A DNA stretch of 64,000 nucleotides from Asticcacaulis excentricus (GCF_003966695.1 NZ_AP018827.1:1902501-1966500); one strand, 5' to 3'; positions 1 to 8,658 are shown, counted from the first letter of the stretch. Translations and numbers: made by a program. The notes: generated by a model not told the origin, from the letters alone.

Positions 1-994
1 GCAAGGCGTTGGCATCGACACCGCCGGTCAGCACCTTACCCGATGACGGCACGACCGTGTTATAGGCACGGCCGAGACGGGTGATCGAGTCGAGGAGGAT
101 GACTACGTCGCGTTTGTGTTCGACCAGACGCTTGGCCTTTTCGATGACCATTTCGGCCACCTGAACGTGGCGTGTCGCCGGCTCATCAAAGGTCGAGGAG
201 ATGACTTCGCCGCGCACGGTGCGCTGCATGTCCGTCACTTCTTCCGGGCGTTCGTCGATCAGCAACACCATCAGGTAGCATTCCGGATGGTTGGCGGCGA
301 TCGACTTGGCAATGTTTTGCAACATGACCGTCTTACCGACGCGCGGCGGGGCGACGATCAGGCAGCGCTGACCCTTACCCAGAGGGGCCACGATATCGAT
401 GATGCGCCCCGAACGGTCTTTGATCGTCGGGTCTTCGATTTCCATTTTGAGGCGCTCTTCGGGATAGAGCGGCGTCAGGTTATCAAAATGCACCTTGTGA
501 CGTATAGCTTCGGGGTCTTCGAAATTGATCGTCTTGATCTTCGACAGGGCGAAGTAACGCTCGCCTTCGCGCGGGCTGCGGATCGGGCCTTCGACCGTGT
601 CGCCGGTACGCAGGGCGTGGCGGCGAATCTGCTGCGGCGACACGTAGATGTCATCGGGACCGGGCAGATAGTTGGCTTCGGGCGAACGCAGAAAGCCAAA
701 CCCGTCCTGCAGAACCTCGATAACGCCAGAGCCAGTGATTTCAACCCCTTCTTCGGCCAGCGTTTTCAGAACCGCAAACATCAGGTCCTGCATTCGCATG
801 GAGGCGGCGTTTTCAACACCGATCTGTTCGGCAAAGGCCAGCAGGTCGGCCGGCGACTTGTCCTTCAGTTCCTGAAGCGACAGCTTTTCCTGATTGGGGT
901 TTTCTGACTCGTCATCGCCGTTGTCGCTGTTGTTTTCGTCTTCGGCAGCGTCTTCCAGCGTGGTGTCGTATTCAATTTCGTTGTCTTCGGACAT
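1..994 (-). CDS. rho: Transcription termination factor Rho (3' part outside the window)
   Basis: Hexameric RNA helicase that terminates transcription. The minus-strand reading frame starts at ATG 994 and runs off the window edge, so about 331 codons are visible. In order: an acidic N-terminal extension (about 35 residues rich in D/E/N), a Rho_N segment ([20 protein letters not shown]), the cold-shock RNA-binding fold (GFGFLRS), the Walker A loop APPRVGKT near residue 218, the Walker B and Q-loop region ([14 protein letters not shown]) and [14 protein letters not shown] close to the edge. It lies downstream of the haem operon on the same strand, as in other Caulobacterales. A leader of about 200 nt with its own promoter-like sequence precedes it. 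Identity is certain; only the C-terminal part is missing because of the cut. Confidence 0.97.
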   Translation of the reverse strand, partial: MSEDNEIEYDTTLEDAAEDENNSDNGDDESENPNQEKLSLQELKDKSPADLLAFAEQIGVENAASMRMQDLMFAVLKTLAEEGVEITGSGVIEVLQDGFGFLRSPEANYLPGPDDIYVSPQQIRRHALRTGDTVEGPIRSPREGERYFALSKIKTINFEDPEAIRHKVHFDNLTPLYPEERLKMEIEDPTIKDRSGRIIDIVAPLGKGQRCLIVAPPRVGKTVMLQNIAKSIAANHPECYLMVLLIDERPEEVTDMQRTVRGEVISSTFDEPATRHVQVAEMVIEKAKRLVEHKRDVVILLDSITRLGRAYNTVVPSSGKVLTGGVDANAL

Positions 995-1184
995 GGGAGG
1001 GGTCTCTGATACGGCACGCTGTCACAATGACTTTATAAAAAAAGTCAAAGTCTTAGGCTGTGCCTGTCTGATAAGCCAGCGCGTGAACGCTGTATGGAAA
1101 CTGGGGGAGGCCTTGAAACCACGAGAACCGTGGGGCCGGGAAATGCGCGACTTGAAGGCCATTCGGCGCGCGCAATGGTTTTGA

Positions 1185-1212
1185 GCAATACACCCAAACG
1201 CCGAAAGGTCAA
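1185..1212 (-). promoter_or_regulatory. Probable sigma-70-type promoter of rho
   Basis: On the minus strand there is TTGACC (1207-1212), a 16-base spacer and TATTGC (1185-1190). It is placed about 190 bases before the rho start codon, in the gap between hemJ and rho. The -35 box matches well and the -10 box moderately. The long leader that would result fits a transcript on which Rho could act on its own message, but that is inference. Confidence 0.4.
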
Positions 1213-1251
1213 GGGATAAGCCCTAGCCTACAATCAGGAGAGAGGCTCAAA

Positions 1252-1707
1252 TCAGATCGTGAACATTTCGGTGGTCACGGCAATGACCATGACAATGGCT
1301 ATGATGGCCGGAATCTCATTGGCGATGCGCCAGAACTTTTCCGAACCAATGTCTTCACCACGATGGAGTTTCTTGAGACGCACGGCGAGAAAATGGTGAT
1401 ACCCGGTGATCAGCACAATGCCGATCATCTTCACCACAAACCACGGCTCGTAAAAGAACTTCCAGCCGAAGCGATCGTGCACATTGCTGTAGATCAGCCC
1501 GGCTCCGAACAGCCAGGCAACGATCATGGCCGGATTCATGATAAAGCGCAGCAGACGCCGCTCCATACCGCTCAAAACCTCGACGACCTGCGGCTTATCG
1601 CGATTGGCAATATGGTTGATGAACAGGCGCGGCAGATAGAGCAGGCCGGCCATCCACGCAATGACGGCCAGTATGTGCAAGCCACGCAGCAGGTCGTAAT
1701 GGTTCAT
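1252..1707 (-). CDS. hemJ: Protoporphyrinogen IX oxidase HemJ
   Basis: Oxygen-independent type oxidase of the inner membrane that converts protoporphyrinogen IX to protoporphyrin IX, the step before ferrochelatase. The 151-residue protein has four predicted membrane helices. It carries the family N-terminus with a conserved histidine in LRGLHILAVIAWMAGLLYLP and further histidines in GYHHFLAVRLKKLH. The ATG at 1707 was chosen because it follows the hemH stop by two bases and gives the usual family length; an in-frame start at 1734 would overlap hemH. It is the third gene of hemE-hemH-hemJ. No hemG or hemY is seen in the window. Confidence 0.9.
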   Translation of the reverse strand: MNHYDLLRGLHILAVIAWMAGLLYLPRLFINHIANRDKPQVVEVLSGMERRLLRFIMNPAMIVAWLFGAGLIYSNVHDRFGWKFFYEPWFVVKMIGIVLITGYHHFLAVRLKKLHRGEDIGSEKFWRIANEIPAIIAIVMVIAVTTEMFTI

Positions 1708-1709
1708 CC

Positions 1710-2735
1710 TCAAAAGCCCTTTCGTTTGGGGCATTGCCCGTGGCAGGCGTCACAGGCGTAATCGGCCATGATGGGGGCCTCTGACCCGATAGCCCGCAGC
1801 ACCTCGTCGCCCAGCGCGCGGATAAACAGCGGCTCGATACCAACCACCGGCACACGGACATAGTCCTTCGCCCCATGCTCGTCGGCCAAGTGTTTATACT
1901 CCATATCAAGTTCGACAAGCGTTTCGATATGTTCCGAGACAAAGGCCACCGGCACAACCACGGGCGATTTCCCGCTTTTGACCGTGTCGATAATTGTTTC
2001 GTCGGTCGAAGGCCCGATCCATTTCAACGGCCCGACCCGGCTTTGGTAGCAGACGACGTGGTCAATCTGCATCCCCACCTGTTCCATGATGGCGGCAACA
2101 CTGGCCTCGACCTGCGCCTGATACGGGTCGCCCTTCTTGATGATCTTTTCCGGCAGGCCATGCGCCGAAAACAGCAAGCGGTAATCCTTGAGGTTGCTGA
2201 GACCGGAAAGCTTCTGACGGATCAGATCGGCATAGGATTTGGCGAAGGCCGGATTTTGCGGGTAGCAGCACAGATACTTGACTGGGGCGGCACCCTTATA
2301 GGCCTTTTTGAAGGTCACAAACGACGACAGGGTGGTGGTGGTCGAAAACTGCGGATAGAGCGGCAGGGCCACCACCTGATCCGGTTGCCACGCCTCAACG
2401 GCCTTCACCGTATCCTCGATAAACGGATGCCAGTAGCGCATCCCGATAAAGACCTTGAACTCCAGATCCTTGACGGTCTTCGACAGATGGCTGCTCAAGG
2501 CGTCGGCCTGCGCCTCGGTTTCTTTCACGATGGGCGACCCGCCTCCCATCAGGCGGTAATTGGCCTGAGCCGAGGTTTCGCGCCGTGATGAAATCAGGCG
2601 CGCCACCATCTGCCGCAAGGGGGACGGCAGGCCGATGATGTATTTGTCGCTGAACAGATTGTAGAGAAACGGTTTGACATCGGCCTGGGTCAGGGGCCCG
2701 CCGAGATTAAACAGAACGACAGCGACTTTTTTCAT
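1710..2735 (-). CDS. hemH: Ferrochelatase, with C-terminal cysteine cluster
   Basis: Inserts Fe2+ into protoporphyrin IX, the last step of haem synthesis. The 341-residue protein has the family N-terminus (VAVVLFNLGGP), the metal-site histidine in FSAHGLPEK and the glutamate in AFVSEHIETL. The C-terminus carries CDACHGQC (Cys328, 331, 335), and Cys156/157 lie mid-protein. In known ferrochelatases with a [2Fe-2S] cluster, including human and, as I recall, Caulobacter, three C-terminal cysteines plus one internal cysteine bind the cluster. This enzyme is therefore probably of that kind. The start codon overlaps the hemE stop (ATGA), showing translational coupling. Confidence 0.96.
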   Translation of the reverse strand: MKKVAVVLFNLGGPLTQADVKPFLYNLFSDKYIIGLPSPLRQMVARLISSRRETSAQANYRLMGGGSPIVKETEAQADALSSHLSKTVKDLEFKVFIGMRYWHPFIEDTVKAVEAWQPDQVVALPLYPQFSTTTTLSSFVTFKKAYKGAAPVKYLCCYPQNPAFAKSYADLIRQKLSGLSNLKDYRLLFSAHGLPEKIIKKGDPYQAQVEASVAAIMEQVGMQIDHVVCYQSRVGPLKWIGPSTDETIIDTVKSGKSPVVVPVAFVSEHIETLVELDMEYKHLADEHGAKDYVRVPVVGIEPLFIRALGDEVLRAIGSEAPIMADYACDACHGQCPKRKGF

Positions 2736-3760
2736 CAGCTTCTTATGAGATGTAGCGTACGCTCGACATGAGCGATGGGGGTATCGGGAAAGATGCCATG
2801 CCCGAGATTAAAAATATACGGCCCCTGCCCCCAGGCGGATTTCATTTTCAGCACCATATCGTCCAGCGCGGCGCCACCGGAACGCAGAACGACCGGATCG
2901 AGCGCGCCCTGTATCGGCAATTTTTTCTGGATCGCCTGCCCCAGTTTCAGCGGCGTGGCGGTCCCCAGTGCCATACCCTGCACCTTAACCTGTTCGGCAT
3001 AGTCAAGACAGCGCGCCTCGGCCCCACGCGGAAAGCCGATGATAGGCAAGGTGATCCCCAGTTCGCGCACACGCCGCACCAATCTTTGATGCGGCTCGAT
3101 CACCAGTTGGTCGAACAAGGGATCGGGGAAGCCTTCGGCCCAGCTTTCAAAGATTTTGAGGACCTGCGCGCCGCAATCGGCCTGCATCTTCAGATACTGC
3201 GCCGACGCCTCGATGACCACGTCCATCACCTGCGCCACCAACTGCGGTTGCTCATAGACAAAGGCGCGGATCAGTGAGCGGTCATGGGCTTTGCGCCCAT
3301 TGAGCATATAGGTCATCACCGTCCACGGCCCGCCACAGAAGCCCAGAAGCGTCACCTCTTTCGGCAGTTCCGAACGCAGGATTTTCAGGGTCTCACCAAC
3401 GGCCTTCAAGGCTTCCCCCGCTGAGCCAGCCAAATCAGCCATCTGTGCCACCGGCGGTAAGTCCCCAAGAACAGGCCCCTCACCCGCTTCAAAGCGAACG
3501 TCCTGACCTAGCGCCATAGGGATGACCAGAATATCGGAAAACAGGATGGCCCCGTCCATACCATAGCGACGTACCGGTTGCAGCGTCGCTTCGGCGGCTT
3601 TTTCGGGATTGAGGCAAAAGCTCAGAAAATCTGGCGTCGTCGCCCGAAGCTCACGGTATTCCGGCAAGTGGCGACCGGCCTGACGCATGAACCAGACAGG
3701 GGGCGTTTTCAACGTCTGTCCCTGAAGGACCGAAACTATGGATGGCGTGTGCGAGGTCAT
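2735..3760 (-). CDS. hemE: Uroporphyrinogen decarboxylase
   Basis: Decarboxylates the four acetate side chains of uroporphyrinogen III to give coproporphyrinogen III in the cytosol. The 341-residue protein has the signature WFMRQAGRHLPEYRELR near residue 23, the second signature GFCGGPWTVMTYML and the C-terminal NLGHGIFPDTP. It is the first gene of the haem operon, transcribed away from the predicted replication origin. In C. crescentus the hemE promoter lies inside the origin and is controlled by CtrA. The same layout is seen here: CtrA-like boxes lie 150-275 bases upstream of the start codon. Confidence 0.97.
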   Translation of the reverse strand: MTSHTPSIVSVLQGQTLKTPPVWFMRQAGRHLPEYRELRATTPDFLSFCLNPEKAAEATLQPVRRYGMDGAILFSDILVIPMALGQDVRFEAGEGPVLGDLPPVAQMADLAGSAGEALKAVGETLKILRSELPKEVTLLGFCGGPWTVMTYMLNGRKAHDRSLIRAFVYEQPQLVAQVMDVVIEASAQYLKMQADCGAQVLKIFESWAEGFPDPLFDQLVIEPHQRLVRRVRELGITLPIIGFPRGAEARCLDYAEQVKVQGMALGTATPLKLGQAIQKKLPIQGALDPVVLRSGGAALDDMVLKMKSAWGQGPYIFNLGHGIFPDTPIAHVERTLHLIRS

Positions 3761-3912
3761 GAGTCAATCCATAGGCTTCGGACGGTATTCCCTCAATCCC
3801 TCTAAAAGATTTTTAGAAAGATAGAAGGGGTAGTTAGGCCGTGGATGCTGCGCAAAAACGTCGCATCGGGGGAAAATGGTGGCCGTTTTCCCGGCCTTTG
3901 CACAGAGCGACG

Positions 3913-3927
3913 TTAATGAATTTTTAA
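3913..3927. promoter_or_regulatory. CtrA-type box, perfect TTAA-N7-TTAA
   Basis: TTAA, seven bases (TGAATTT), TTAA: an exact match to the consensus of the Caulobacter cell-cycle regulator CtrA. It is the box closest to hemE, about 150 bases before its start. In Caulobacter such boxes in the origin block replication initiation and repress the hemE promoter. Confidence 0.65.
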
Positions 3928-3957
3928 TCTTTCACAGCCTGTGGGAATCCGGGATAA

Positions 3958-3993
3958 TTAACCAAATCCTAACACTAATTAAGAAAATCCTAA
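3958..3993. promoter_or_regulatory. Pair of CtrA-type boxes spaced 21 bp
   Basis: Two direct copies of TTAA-N7-CTAAC (3958-3973 and 3979-3994) with very similar spacers (CCAAATC and GAAAATC). They start 21 bases apart, two helical turns, so dimers would sit on the same face of the DNA. Each differs from the full CtrA consensus by one base in the second half-site. Confidence 0.6.
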
Positions 3994-4019
3994 CGGCTGG
4001 GTGTGGCGACCATACACGG

Positions 4020-4034
4020 TTAATTTTTTGTTAA
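4020..4034. promoter_or_regulatory. CtrA-type box, perfect TTAA-N7-TTAA
   Basis: TTAA, TTTTTTG, TTAA: an exact match to the CtrA consensus. It is the box closest to ppsR, with a T-rich spacer that could also serve as an easily melted element of the origin. Confidence 0.65.
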
Positions 4035-4224
4035 GATTTACACACAAAGCCGTCACAAAAGAGTCACCGATGCTCGCGATTGGGGAAAACCGGTGACCGA
4101 ATCCGCCTGATTTTTCACCTTTTCCCCGGTCTACCGGCTTGGCACGGTGAAGGCGAAGGTTTATCCCGATAGAGACGGAAAACATCCCCCGTTTTTCCCC
4201 AGAAAGCGTGCACAGATAAATTTC

Positions 4225-5088
4225 ATGACCACATCCGGCGCGAAAATCGGTATCCATTTTCACGTTCATCTGGTGTCCGACTCCACCGGTGAAACCCTCA
4301 ATGCTCTGGCCAAGGCGGCCGCGGCGCGCTTCGAAGGCATCTTCCCCATCGAACACATCTATGTGCTGATCCGTTCGGACAAGCAGATGGATCGCGCCCT
4401 GACCGAGATCGAATCCTATCCGGGCATTGTGTTGCACACCCTGGTCGATGCCGAACTGCGACAAAAGCTCGAAACCTTCTGTCGAGAACGCGACATCCCC
4501 ACCATCGGCGTACTCGATTCGGTGGTTCTGGCCTATTCGCGCTATCTGGGGGCTGCCGAGTTTTCCAAAAAATCCGGCGCGCAGCACAATCTCGACAGCG
4601 ACTATTTCGACCGCATCGAAGCGCTCAACTACGCCATTGCCCACGATGACGGCGCTCTGGCCGACAAGCTGCGTCAGGCGGAAATCATCCTGATCGGCGT
4701 GTCGCGCACCTCAAAGACGCCGACCTGCATCTATCTGGCCCATCGCGGCTATAAGGCCGCCAATATCCCCCTCGTCCCCGGCCGCGACCTGCCGCCGGAA
4801 CTGGACGAACTAAATGAACCGCTGATCGTCGGCCTGATCGCCTCCCCTGATCGCCTGATTCAGATCCGCAAGGCCCGCGTTCTGGCCTATACCACTACTG
4901 GCGATGAGCGCCCCACCGCCTATACCGACGCCGAAGCCGTGCGTGAGGAAATCATCGCTGCCCGTCGTCTGTTTGAGCGTAAGGGCTGGCCGGTGATCGA
5001 CGTCACCCGCCGCTCGGTCGAAGAAACCTCGGCTTCCATCATCAGCCTGCTCAATGAAAAACGCACCGGGCGTCTGGGCGGGATTTAG
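4225..5088 (+). CDS. ppsR: Pyruvate, phosphate dikinase regulatory protein (DUF299)
   Basis: Bifunctional ADP-dependent kinase / Pi-dependent pyrophosphorylase that switches pyruvate phosphate dikinase or PEP synthase by threonine phosphorylation. The 287-residue protein has the family N-terminus HFHVHLVSDSTGETLNAL and the P-loop GVSRTSKTPTCIYLA near residue 160. The ATG at 4225 is preferred because the conserved part begins right after it; an in-frame GTG at 4147 would add 26 unconserved residues and run into the origin. It is transcribed away from the origin, as is its homologue next to Cori in C. crescentus. Confidence 0.93.
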   Translation: MTTSGAKIGIHFHVHLVSDSTGETLNALAKAAAARFEGIFPIEHIYVLIRSDKQMDRALTEIESYPGIVLHTLVDAELRQKLETFCRERDIPTIGVLDSVVLAYSRYLGAAEFSKKSGAQHNLDSDYFDRIEALNYAIAHDDGALADKLRQAEIILIGVSRTSKTPTCIYLAHRGYKAANIPLVPGRDLPPELDELNEPLIVGLIASPDRLIQIRKARVLAYTTTGDERPTAYTDAEAVREEIIAARRLFERKGWPVIDVTRRSVEETSASIISLLNEKRTGRLGGI

Positions 5089-5110
5089 GTTTTGAGTTCA
5101 GGGTTAAGAC

Positions 5111-5131
5111 GCAGGGGTCACGGACCCCTGC
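5111..5131. terminator. GC-rich hairpin after ppsR
   Basis: Perfect 9-bp stem GCAGGGGTC / GACCCCTGC with a three-base loop, 22 bases after the ppsR stop. No T-run follows, so it may be a pause or RNA-end stabilising hairpin, or Rho-assisted. A very similar GGGGTC / GACCCC stem occurs at 37892-37910. Confidence 0.45.
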
Positions 5132-5241
5132 ACCCCGGAAATCAAGCCAGAAATCAAGTATGCGTTGACTGTCTGTTTCAAATCGGAAAAAGCTCCGCGC
5201 GTTTTACATAAGGCCTTAAGGCTGCTTCGCCGCGAAAACAT

Positions 5242-5850
5242 ATGACCCTATCCGCTCCCCCTCCCCTGATCCTGGCCTCCGGTTCCAGGATTCGTACCAC
5301 CCTGCTCACCAATTGCGGCCTGAGTTTCACGAAAATTCCGGCCGATATCGACGAAGACCGTATCAAGGACGACTGCCTGTTTCGCGGCTTTACGCCCAAG
5401 GCGGTTGCCCTGAAACTGGCGCAGGAAAAAGCTCTGCACGTGTCGCGCGCTCAGGCCGGTCTGGTCATAGGCGCGGACTCGGTGCTGCAACTCGACAAAG
5501 AGCTGATTTCTAAACAAAAAACACTCGCCGACGCAGCTGATTTACTGCGTCGTTTTTCGGGTAAGACCCATTACCTGCACTCCGCCGTGGCGGTGGCGCA
5601 AAACGGTCAGCTTCTGTGGTCGTACGCCGATACGGCGGACCTAAGCGTGCGACGTCTCAGTGAGGATTTCATAACCCACTATATAGAAACAGCGGGTGAA
5701 GACATCCTGTCCAGCGTCGGCTGCTACATGCTCGAAGCACACGGCGTTCACCTGTTTGACTCGATCAAGGGTGATTATTTCACCGTTCTGGGCCTGCCTT
5801 TGCTGCCTCTGCTGGCGCAACTTAGACATTACGAGATTATACCGGCATGA
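5242..5850 (+). CDS. maf: Maf-family nucleotide pyrophosphatase
   Basis: Cytosolic hydrolase of the Maf/HAM1 type that cleaves non-canonical or selected nucleoside triphosphates to monophosphates. The 202-residue protein has the family start PLILASGSRIRTTLL, a GADSVLQLD segment (usual GADT-V) and the KGDYFTVLGLPL motif near the C-terminus. The usual Pro-Arg-Arg of the N-terminal motif is replaced by RIR. The stop codon overlaps the start of aroE by four bases, so maf-aroE-coaE form a translationally coupled operon. Confidence 0.88.
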   Translation: MTLSAPPPLILASGSRIRTTLLTNCGLSFTKIPADIDEDRIKDDCLFRGFTPKAVALKLAQEKALHVSRAQAGLVIGADSVLQLDKELISKQKTLADAADLLRRFSGKTHYLHSAVAVAQNGQLLWSYADTADLSVRRLSEDFITHYIETAGEDILSSVGCYMLEAHGVHLFDSIKGDYFTVLGLPLLPLLAQLRHYEIIPA

Positions 5851-6692
5851 AACACCTCCCCACAGGCGCGGCCCTAGTCGCCGGCGTCGTCGGCCAGCCG
5901 ATCCGGCAATCCCTCTCCCCCTTTCTGCACACGGCCTGGCTGAGGCATATGGGCCTGAATGGTGTTTATGCCCCCTTTGCGCCGTCGGACGATCATGCGT
6001 TTGAGCGTCTCATCCTGTCGTGCCGGACTAATGGTATCAAGGGCTTGAACATCACTGCCCCGTTCAAGGAACTGGCGCTGAAGCTGGCCGACACCTCCAC
6101 CGATCTGGCGCGGCGCTGTGGTTCGGCCAATCTGCTGACCTTTGACGAAGACGGCAGCGTGCACGCGGATTCCACAGACGGCCATGGGCTTATTCAGGCC
6201 TTTCATCTACAGGCACCAGACTGTGACTTGACAGCCGGTGCGGTCACGCTTCTCGGTGCCGGTGGGGCGTCGCGCGCCGTGGTGGCCGCCTTGCTCGATA
6301 AGGGCTGCCGCGATGTGCGCATCGTCAATCGCACCGTGGCGCGCGCCGAAGAGATCGTCTTTGCCTTCAAAGAAGGCGTCAGTGCCTATGCGCTGAGCGA
6401 CATCGACCGCGCTTTTGCCGGTTCGGTGGCCGTGATCAACGCCGCGTCGGGCGGACCCCTGCCCCTGTTTGACGCGCTCGATCGGTCGGCAACCGCCATG
6501 GACATGACCTATCGGCCTCTGAAAACCCACTGGTTGCAGGCGGCCCAGGCGCATGGGTTGAAGACGGTCGATGGCCTGATGATGCTGATTGAACAGGCGC
6601 GTCCGTCGTTCGCCGCCTTCTATGGTCAGGCCCCGGATGCGGACTTCGATGTGCGCGGTCTGGCACTGGAATTTTTGGGTGAGACAAAGTGA
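5847..6692 (+). CDS. aroE: Shikimate dehydrogenase
   Basis: NADPH-dependent reduction of 3-dehydroshikimate to shikimate in aromatic amino-acid synthesis. The 281-residue protein has the substrate motif GQPIRQSLSPFLH at the N-terminus, the catalytic-lysine segment NITAPFKE near residue 70, the nucleotide loop GAGGASRAV near residue 131 and NRT after it. It overlaps maf upstream and coaE downstream by four bases each. Confidence 0.95.
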   Translation: MKHLPTGAALVAGVVGQPIRQSLSPFLHTAWLRHMGLNGVYAPFAPSDDHAFERLILSCRTNGIKGLNITAPFKELALKLADTSTDLARRCGSANLLTFDEDGSVHADSTDGHGLIQAFHLQAPDCDLTAGAVTLLGAGGASRAVVAALLDKGCRDVRIVNRTVARAEEIVFAFKEGVSAYALSDIDRAFAGSVAVINAASGGPLPLFDALDRSATAMDMTYRPLKTHWLQAAQAHGLKTVDGLMMLIEQARPSFAAFYGQAPDADFDVRGLALEFLGETK

Positions 6693-7279
6693 TCCGTCTG
6701 GGTCTCACCGGCTCCATCGGCATGGGCAAATCGACCATAGCCCGTATGTTCGCCGACGAAGGCGTGCCTGTCTGGGATGCCGATGAGACGGTCCACCGGC
6801 TTTACGCTACCTCCGAACCGCTGAAAGCCGCGCTGGTCGATGCCTTTGGCGAGGTGGTGACAGAGGGCGTGGTTGATCGCGCCAAGCTATCGCTTGCCCT
6901 TAAGCAAAAACCGGACGGTTTTGCTTGGCTGAATGCTTTGGTGCATCCGGCAACCGTCGCGGATCGTGAGGCCTTTCTGACCCATCATGCCGCCGCTGGC
7001 ACGCCCCTCACCCTGTGCGATATTCCTCTATTGTTTGAAACCGGCGCGGAAACCACCTTAGACAAGGTGGTCGTCGTATCCGCCCCGCCTGAGGTTCAGG
7101 CCGCCCGCGTTATGGCGCGTCCCGGCATGACGGCGGAAAAGTTTGCGGATATATTGGCGCGTCAGATGCCCGACGCCGAAAAACGCCACCGTGCGGATTT
7201 CATCATCGACACCTCGCAAAACCTGGGGGCTAATCGTCAACAGGTGCGTGAGATTATCCGCGCCCTGCACGCTGCCTGA
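6689..7279 (+). CDS. coaE: Dephospho-CoA kinase
   Basis: Phosphorylates dephospho-CoA, the last step of coenzyme A synthesis. The 196-residue protein starts at GTG 6689, overlapping the aroE stop. It carries the Walker A loop GLTGSIGMGKST at residues 5-16, the DADETVH segment, the conserved HPATVADREAF and the LCDIPLLFETG stretch typical of the family. Confidence 0.95.
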   Translation: MIRLGLTGSIGMGKSTIARMFADEGVPVWDADETVHRLYATSEPLKAALVDAFGEVVTEGVVDRAKLSLALKQKPDGFAWLNALVHPATVADREAFLTHHAAAGTPLTLCDIPLLFETGAETTLDKVVVVSAPPEVQAARVMARPGMTAEKFADILARQMPDAEKRHRADFIIDTSQNLGANRQQVREIIRALHAA

Positions 7280-7318
7280 CTCTGGACAAGGCCGGCGAAT
7301 GGGAGTCAAATCGCATCC

Positions 7319-8014
7319 ATGCGTCAGATCGTCCTCGATACCGAAACCACCGGCATTGACCCCAAAAAAGGCCATCGCCTGATCGAAGTCGGCTGCATTG
7401 AAATCGACGACCTCTTGCCGACGGGGAAGACCTTTCACCACTATTTCAACCCCGAACGGCTGATCGAGCCGGACGCCATCCGTGTCCACGGCATCACCGA
7501 TGAGATGGTGGCGGACAAGCCGAAATTTGCTGATCTGGCTCAGGCCTTTATCGACTTTGTCGGTGACGCGCCGATTATCGCGCACAACGCCTCGTTCGAC
7601 CGGGGCTTTATCAACATGGAGCTGGAGCGGCTGGGTCTGATGCCCACCGATCCCGACCGTTGGGTCGATACGCTGGAGCTGGCGCGCTACAAGTTTCCGG
7701 GCATGGCCAATTCGCTGGATGCCCTGTGTAAGCGCTATAACATCTCGCTGGCCGAGCGCGACAAACATGGCGCCTTGCTCGATGCGCGTCTGTTGGCCAG
7801 CGTCTATCTGGAGTTGTCGGGCGGTAAGGAACGCGGCCTTGACCTCAAGATGCATGGCATGGTGTCGGAAGACGGCACGGAAATCCGCGTGATGAACCAC
7901 GGCCAGCGTCCGCGCCCCCTGCCCTCGCATATTCATGAGCAAGAAGCCGAAGCACACAAGACCTTCTGCCTCAAATATCTCAAAGACCAGAATATGTGGG
8001 GCTATACGGCTTAA
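7319..8014 (+). CDS. dnaQ: DNA polymerase III epsilon subunit (proofreading exonuclease)
   Basis: 3'-5' exonuclease that proofreads for the replicative polymerase. The 231-residue protein has the DEDDh motifs: VLDTETTG (ExoI, residues 5-12), HNASFDRGF (ExoII) and HGALLDARLLASVY (ExoIII with the general-base histidine). It lies 39 bases after coaE. The order maf-aroE-coaE-dnaQ next to the origin matches Caulobacter. Confidence 0.95.
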   Translation: MRQIVLDTETTGIDPKKGHRLIEVGCIEIDDLLPTGKTFHHYFNPERLIEPDAIRVHGITDEMVADKPKFADLAQAFIDFVGDAPIIAHNASFDRGFINMELERLGLMPTDPDRWVDTLELARYKFPGMANSLDALCKRYNISLAERDKHGALLDARLLASVYLELSGGKERGLDLKMHGMVSEDGTEIRVMNHGQRPRPLPSHIHEQEAEAHKTFCLKYLKDQNMWGYTA

Positions 8015-8033
8015 TCTTCTGAACTAAAAAGTG

Positions 8034-8068
8034 AAAAAGACCCGTCGGGCCGCCCCGAGGGTCTTTTT
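8034..8068. terminator. Bidirectional intrinsic terminator
   Basis: Stem AAAAAGACCC / GGGTCTTTTT extended inward by TCGGG / CCCCGA. It has a T-run on either strand, so it can serve both dnaQ (plus) and secB (minus), which converge here. Confidence 0.8.
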
Positions 8069-8083
8069 CTCCGTATTTCCAAA

Positions 8084-8117
8084 CACAAAGTGTTTTCGCG
8101 TAGCGAAAACCTTTGTG
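8084..8117. repeat. Long hairpin between dnaQ and secB
   Basis: Inverted repeat CACAAAG-t-GTTTTCGC / GCGAAAAC-CTTTGTG, 15 paired bases with one bulge and a three-base loop, seven bases from the secB stop. It lies next to the bidirectional terminator. It may add to termination of secB or be a degraded palindromic repeat. Confidence 0.55.
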
Positions 8118-8123
8118 AGGTCT

Positions 8124-8630
8124 TTATGCCTGACCCGCGGTTTCGCCGATCTGACCCTTTTGCTGCATATAGAGCGCGGCAAAGTCGATGGGTTCGACGA
8201 AGAAGGGCGGGAAGAAGCCGCCGTCCGAGGTCGCGTCGGCGATGATGCGGCGGGCGAACGGGAAGAGGTAGCGCGGGCATTCGACCAGCAGGGTCGGCTC
8301 GATCGCCGCTTGCGGGACATTGGCCAACTGAAACAGGCCGCCATAGACCAGCTCGATGGCAAACATCGGACCTTCGGGGTTCGACGCCTTGACCGACAGC
8401 TTCAGATCGACTTCGAACAGGCCATCCGGGCGACCCTTGGCGTTCATTTCCACGCCCATGTCGATTTCCGGACGCTGATCCATGCGCAGCGAATTGGGTG
8501 CGCGCGGATTTTCGAAAGAGAAATCGCGAATGAACTGAGCCAGAACCTGCATATTGGCAGGCAGAGGGCTGCCCTGGGCGTCGGTGGCCGGGGCGGTGCC
8601 GTTTTCGGCGGGGATCGAATCGTCAGCCAT
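8124..8630 (-). CDS. secB: Protein-export chaperone SecB
   Basis: Tetrameric cytosolic chaperone that keeps preproteins unfolded and delivers them to SecA. The 168-residue protein has the family core: [13 protein letters not shown], the [10 protein letters not shown] strand, [13 protein letters not shown], and the [17 protein letters not shown] segment that forms the SecA and substrate surface. The ATG at 8630 was chosen; an in-frame ATG at 8666 would add 12 residues translated from the leader, where a GGAG sequence lies. Confidence 0.94.
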   Translation of the reverse strand: MADDSIPAENGTAPATDAQGSPLPANMQVLAQFIRDFSFENPRAPNSLRMDQRPEIDMGVEMNAKGRPDGLFEVDLKLSVKASNPEGPMFAIELVYGGLFQLANVPQAAIEPTLLVECPRYLFPFARRIIADATSDGGFFPPFFVEPIDFAALYMQQKGQIGETAGQA

Positions 8631-8658
8631 TAAACTTAAAAACTCCGTGGGGCGTATA

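Larger units (their letters stand above)
3761..4224. other. Predicted chromosome replication origin (Cori-like)
   Basis: A 464-base gap without a gene between divergent hemE and ppsR, the gene pair that flanks Cori in C. crescentus. It is much richer in A+T than its surroundings, especially 3905-4060. It contains two perfect TTAA-N7-TTAA motifs (3913-3927, 4020-4034), two TTAA-N7-CTAA motifs (3958-3972, 3979-3993) and GANTC methylation sites at 3761-3765, 3945-3949, 4061-4065 and 4099-4103. DnaA boxes are only weak: TTATCCCGA at 4161-4169 (7 of 9 to consensus) and GCATCCACG on the minus strand at 3840-3848. Weak DnaA boxes are known for the Caulobacter origin. Position and motifs are seen; origin function is inferred. 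Confidence 0.82.

Noticed and set aside
3840-4169. Strong DnaA boxes in the origin
   Set aside because: No match better than 7 of 9 was found by eye; only weak boxes can be claimed.
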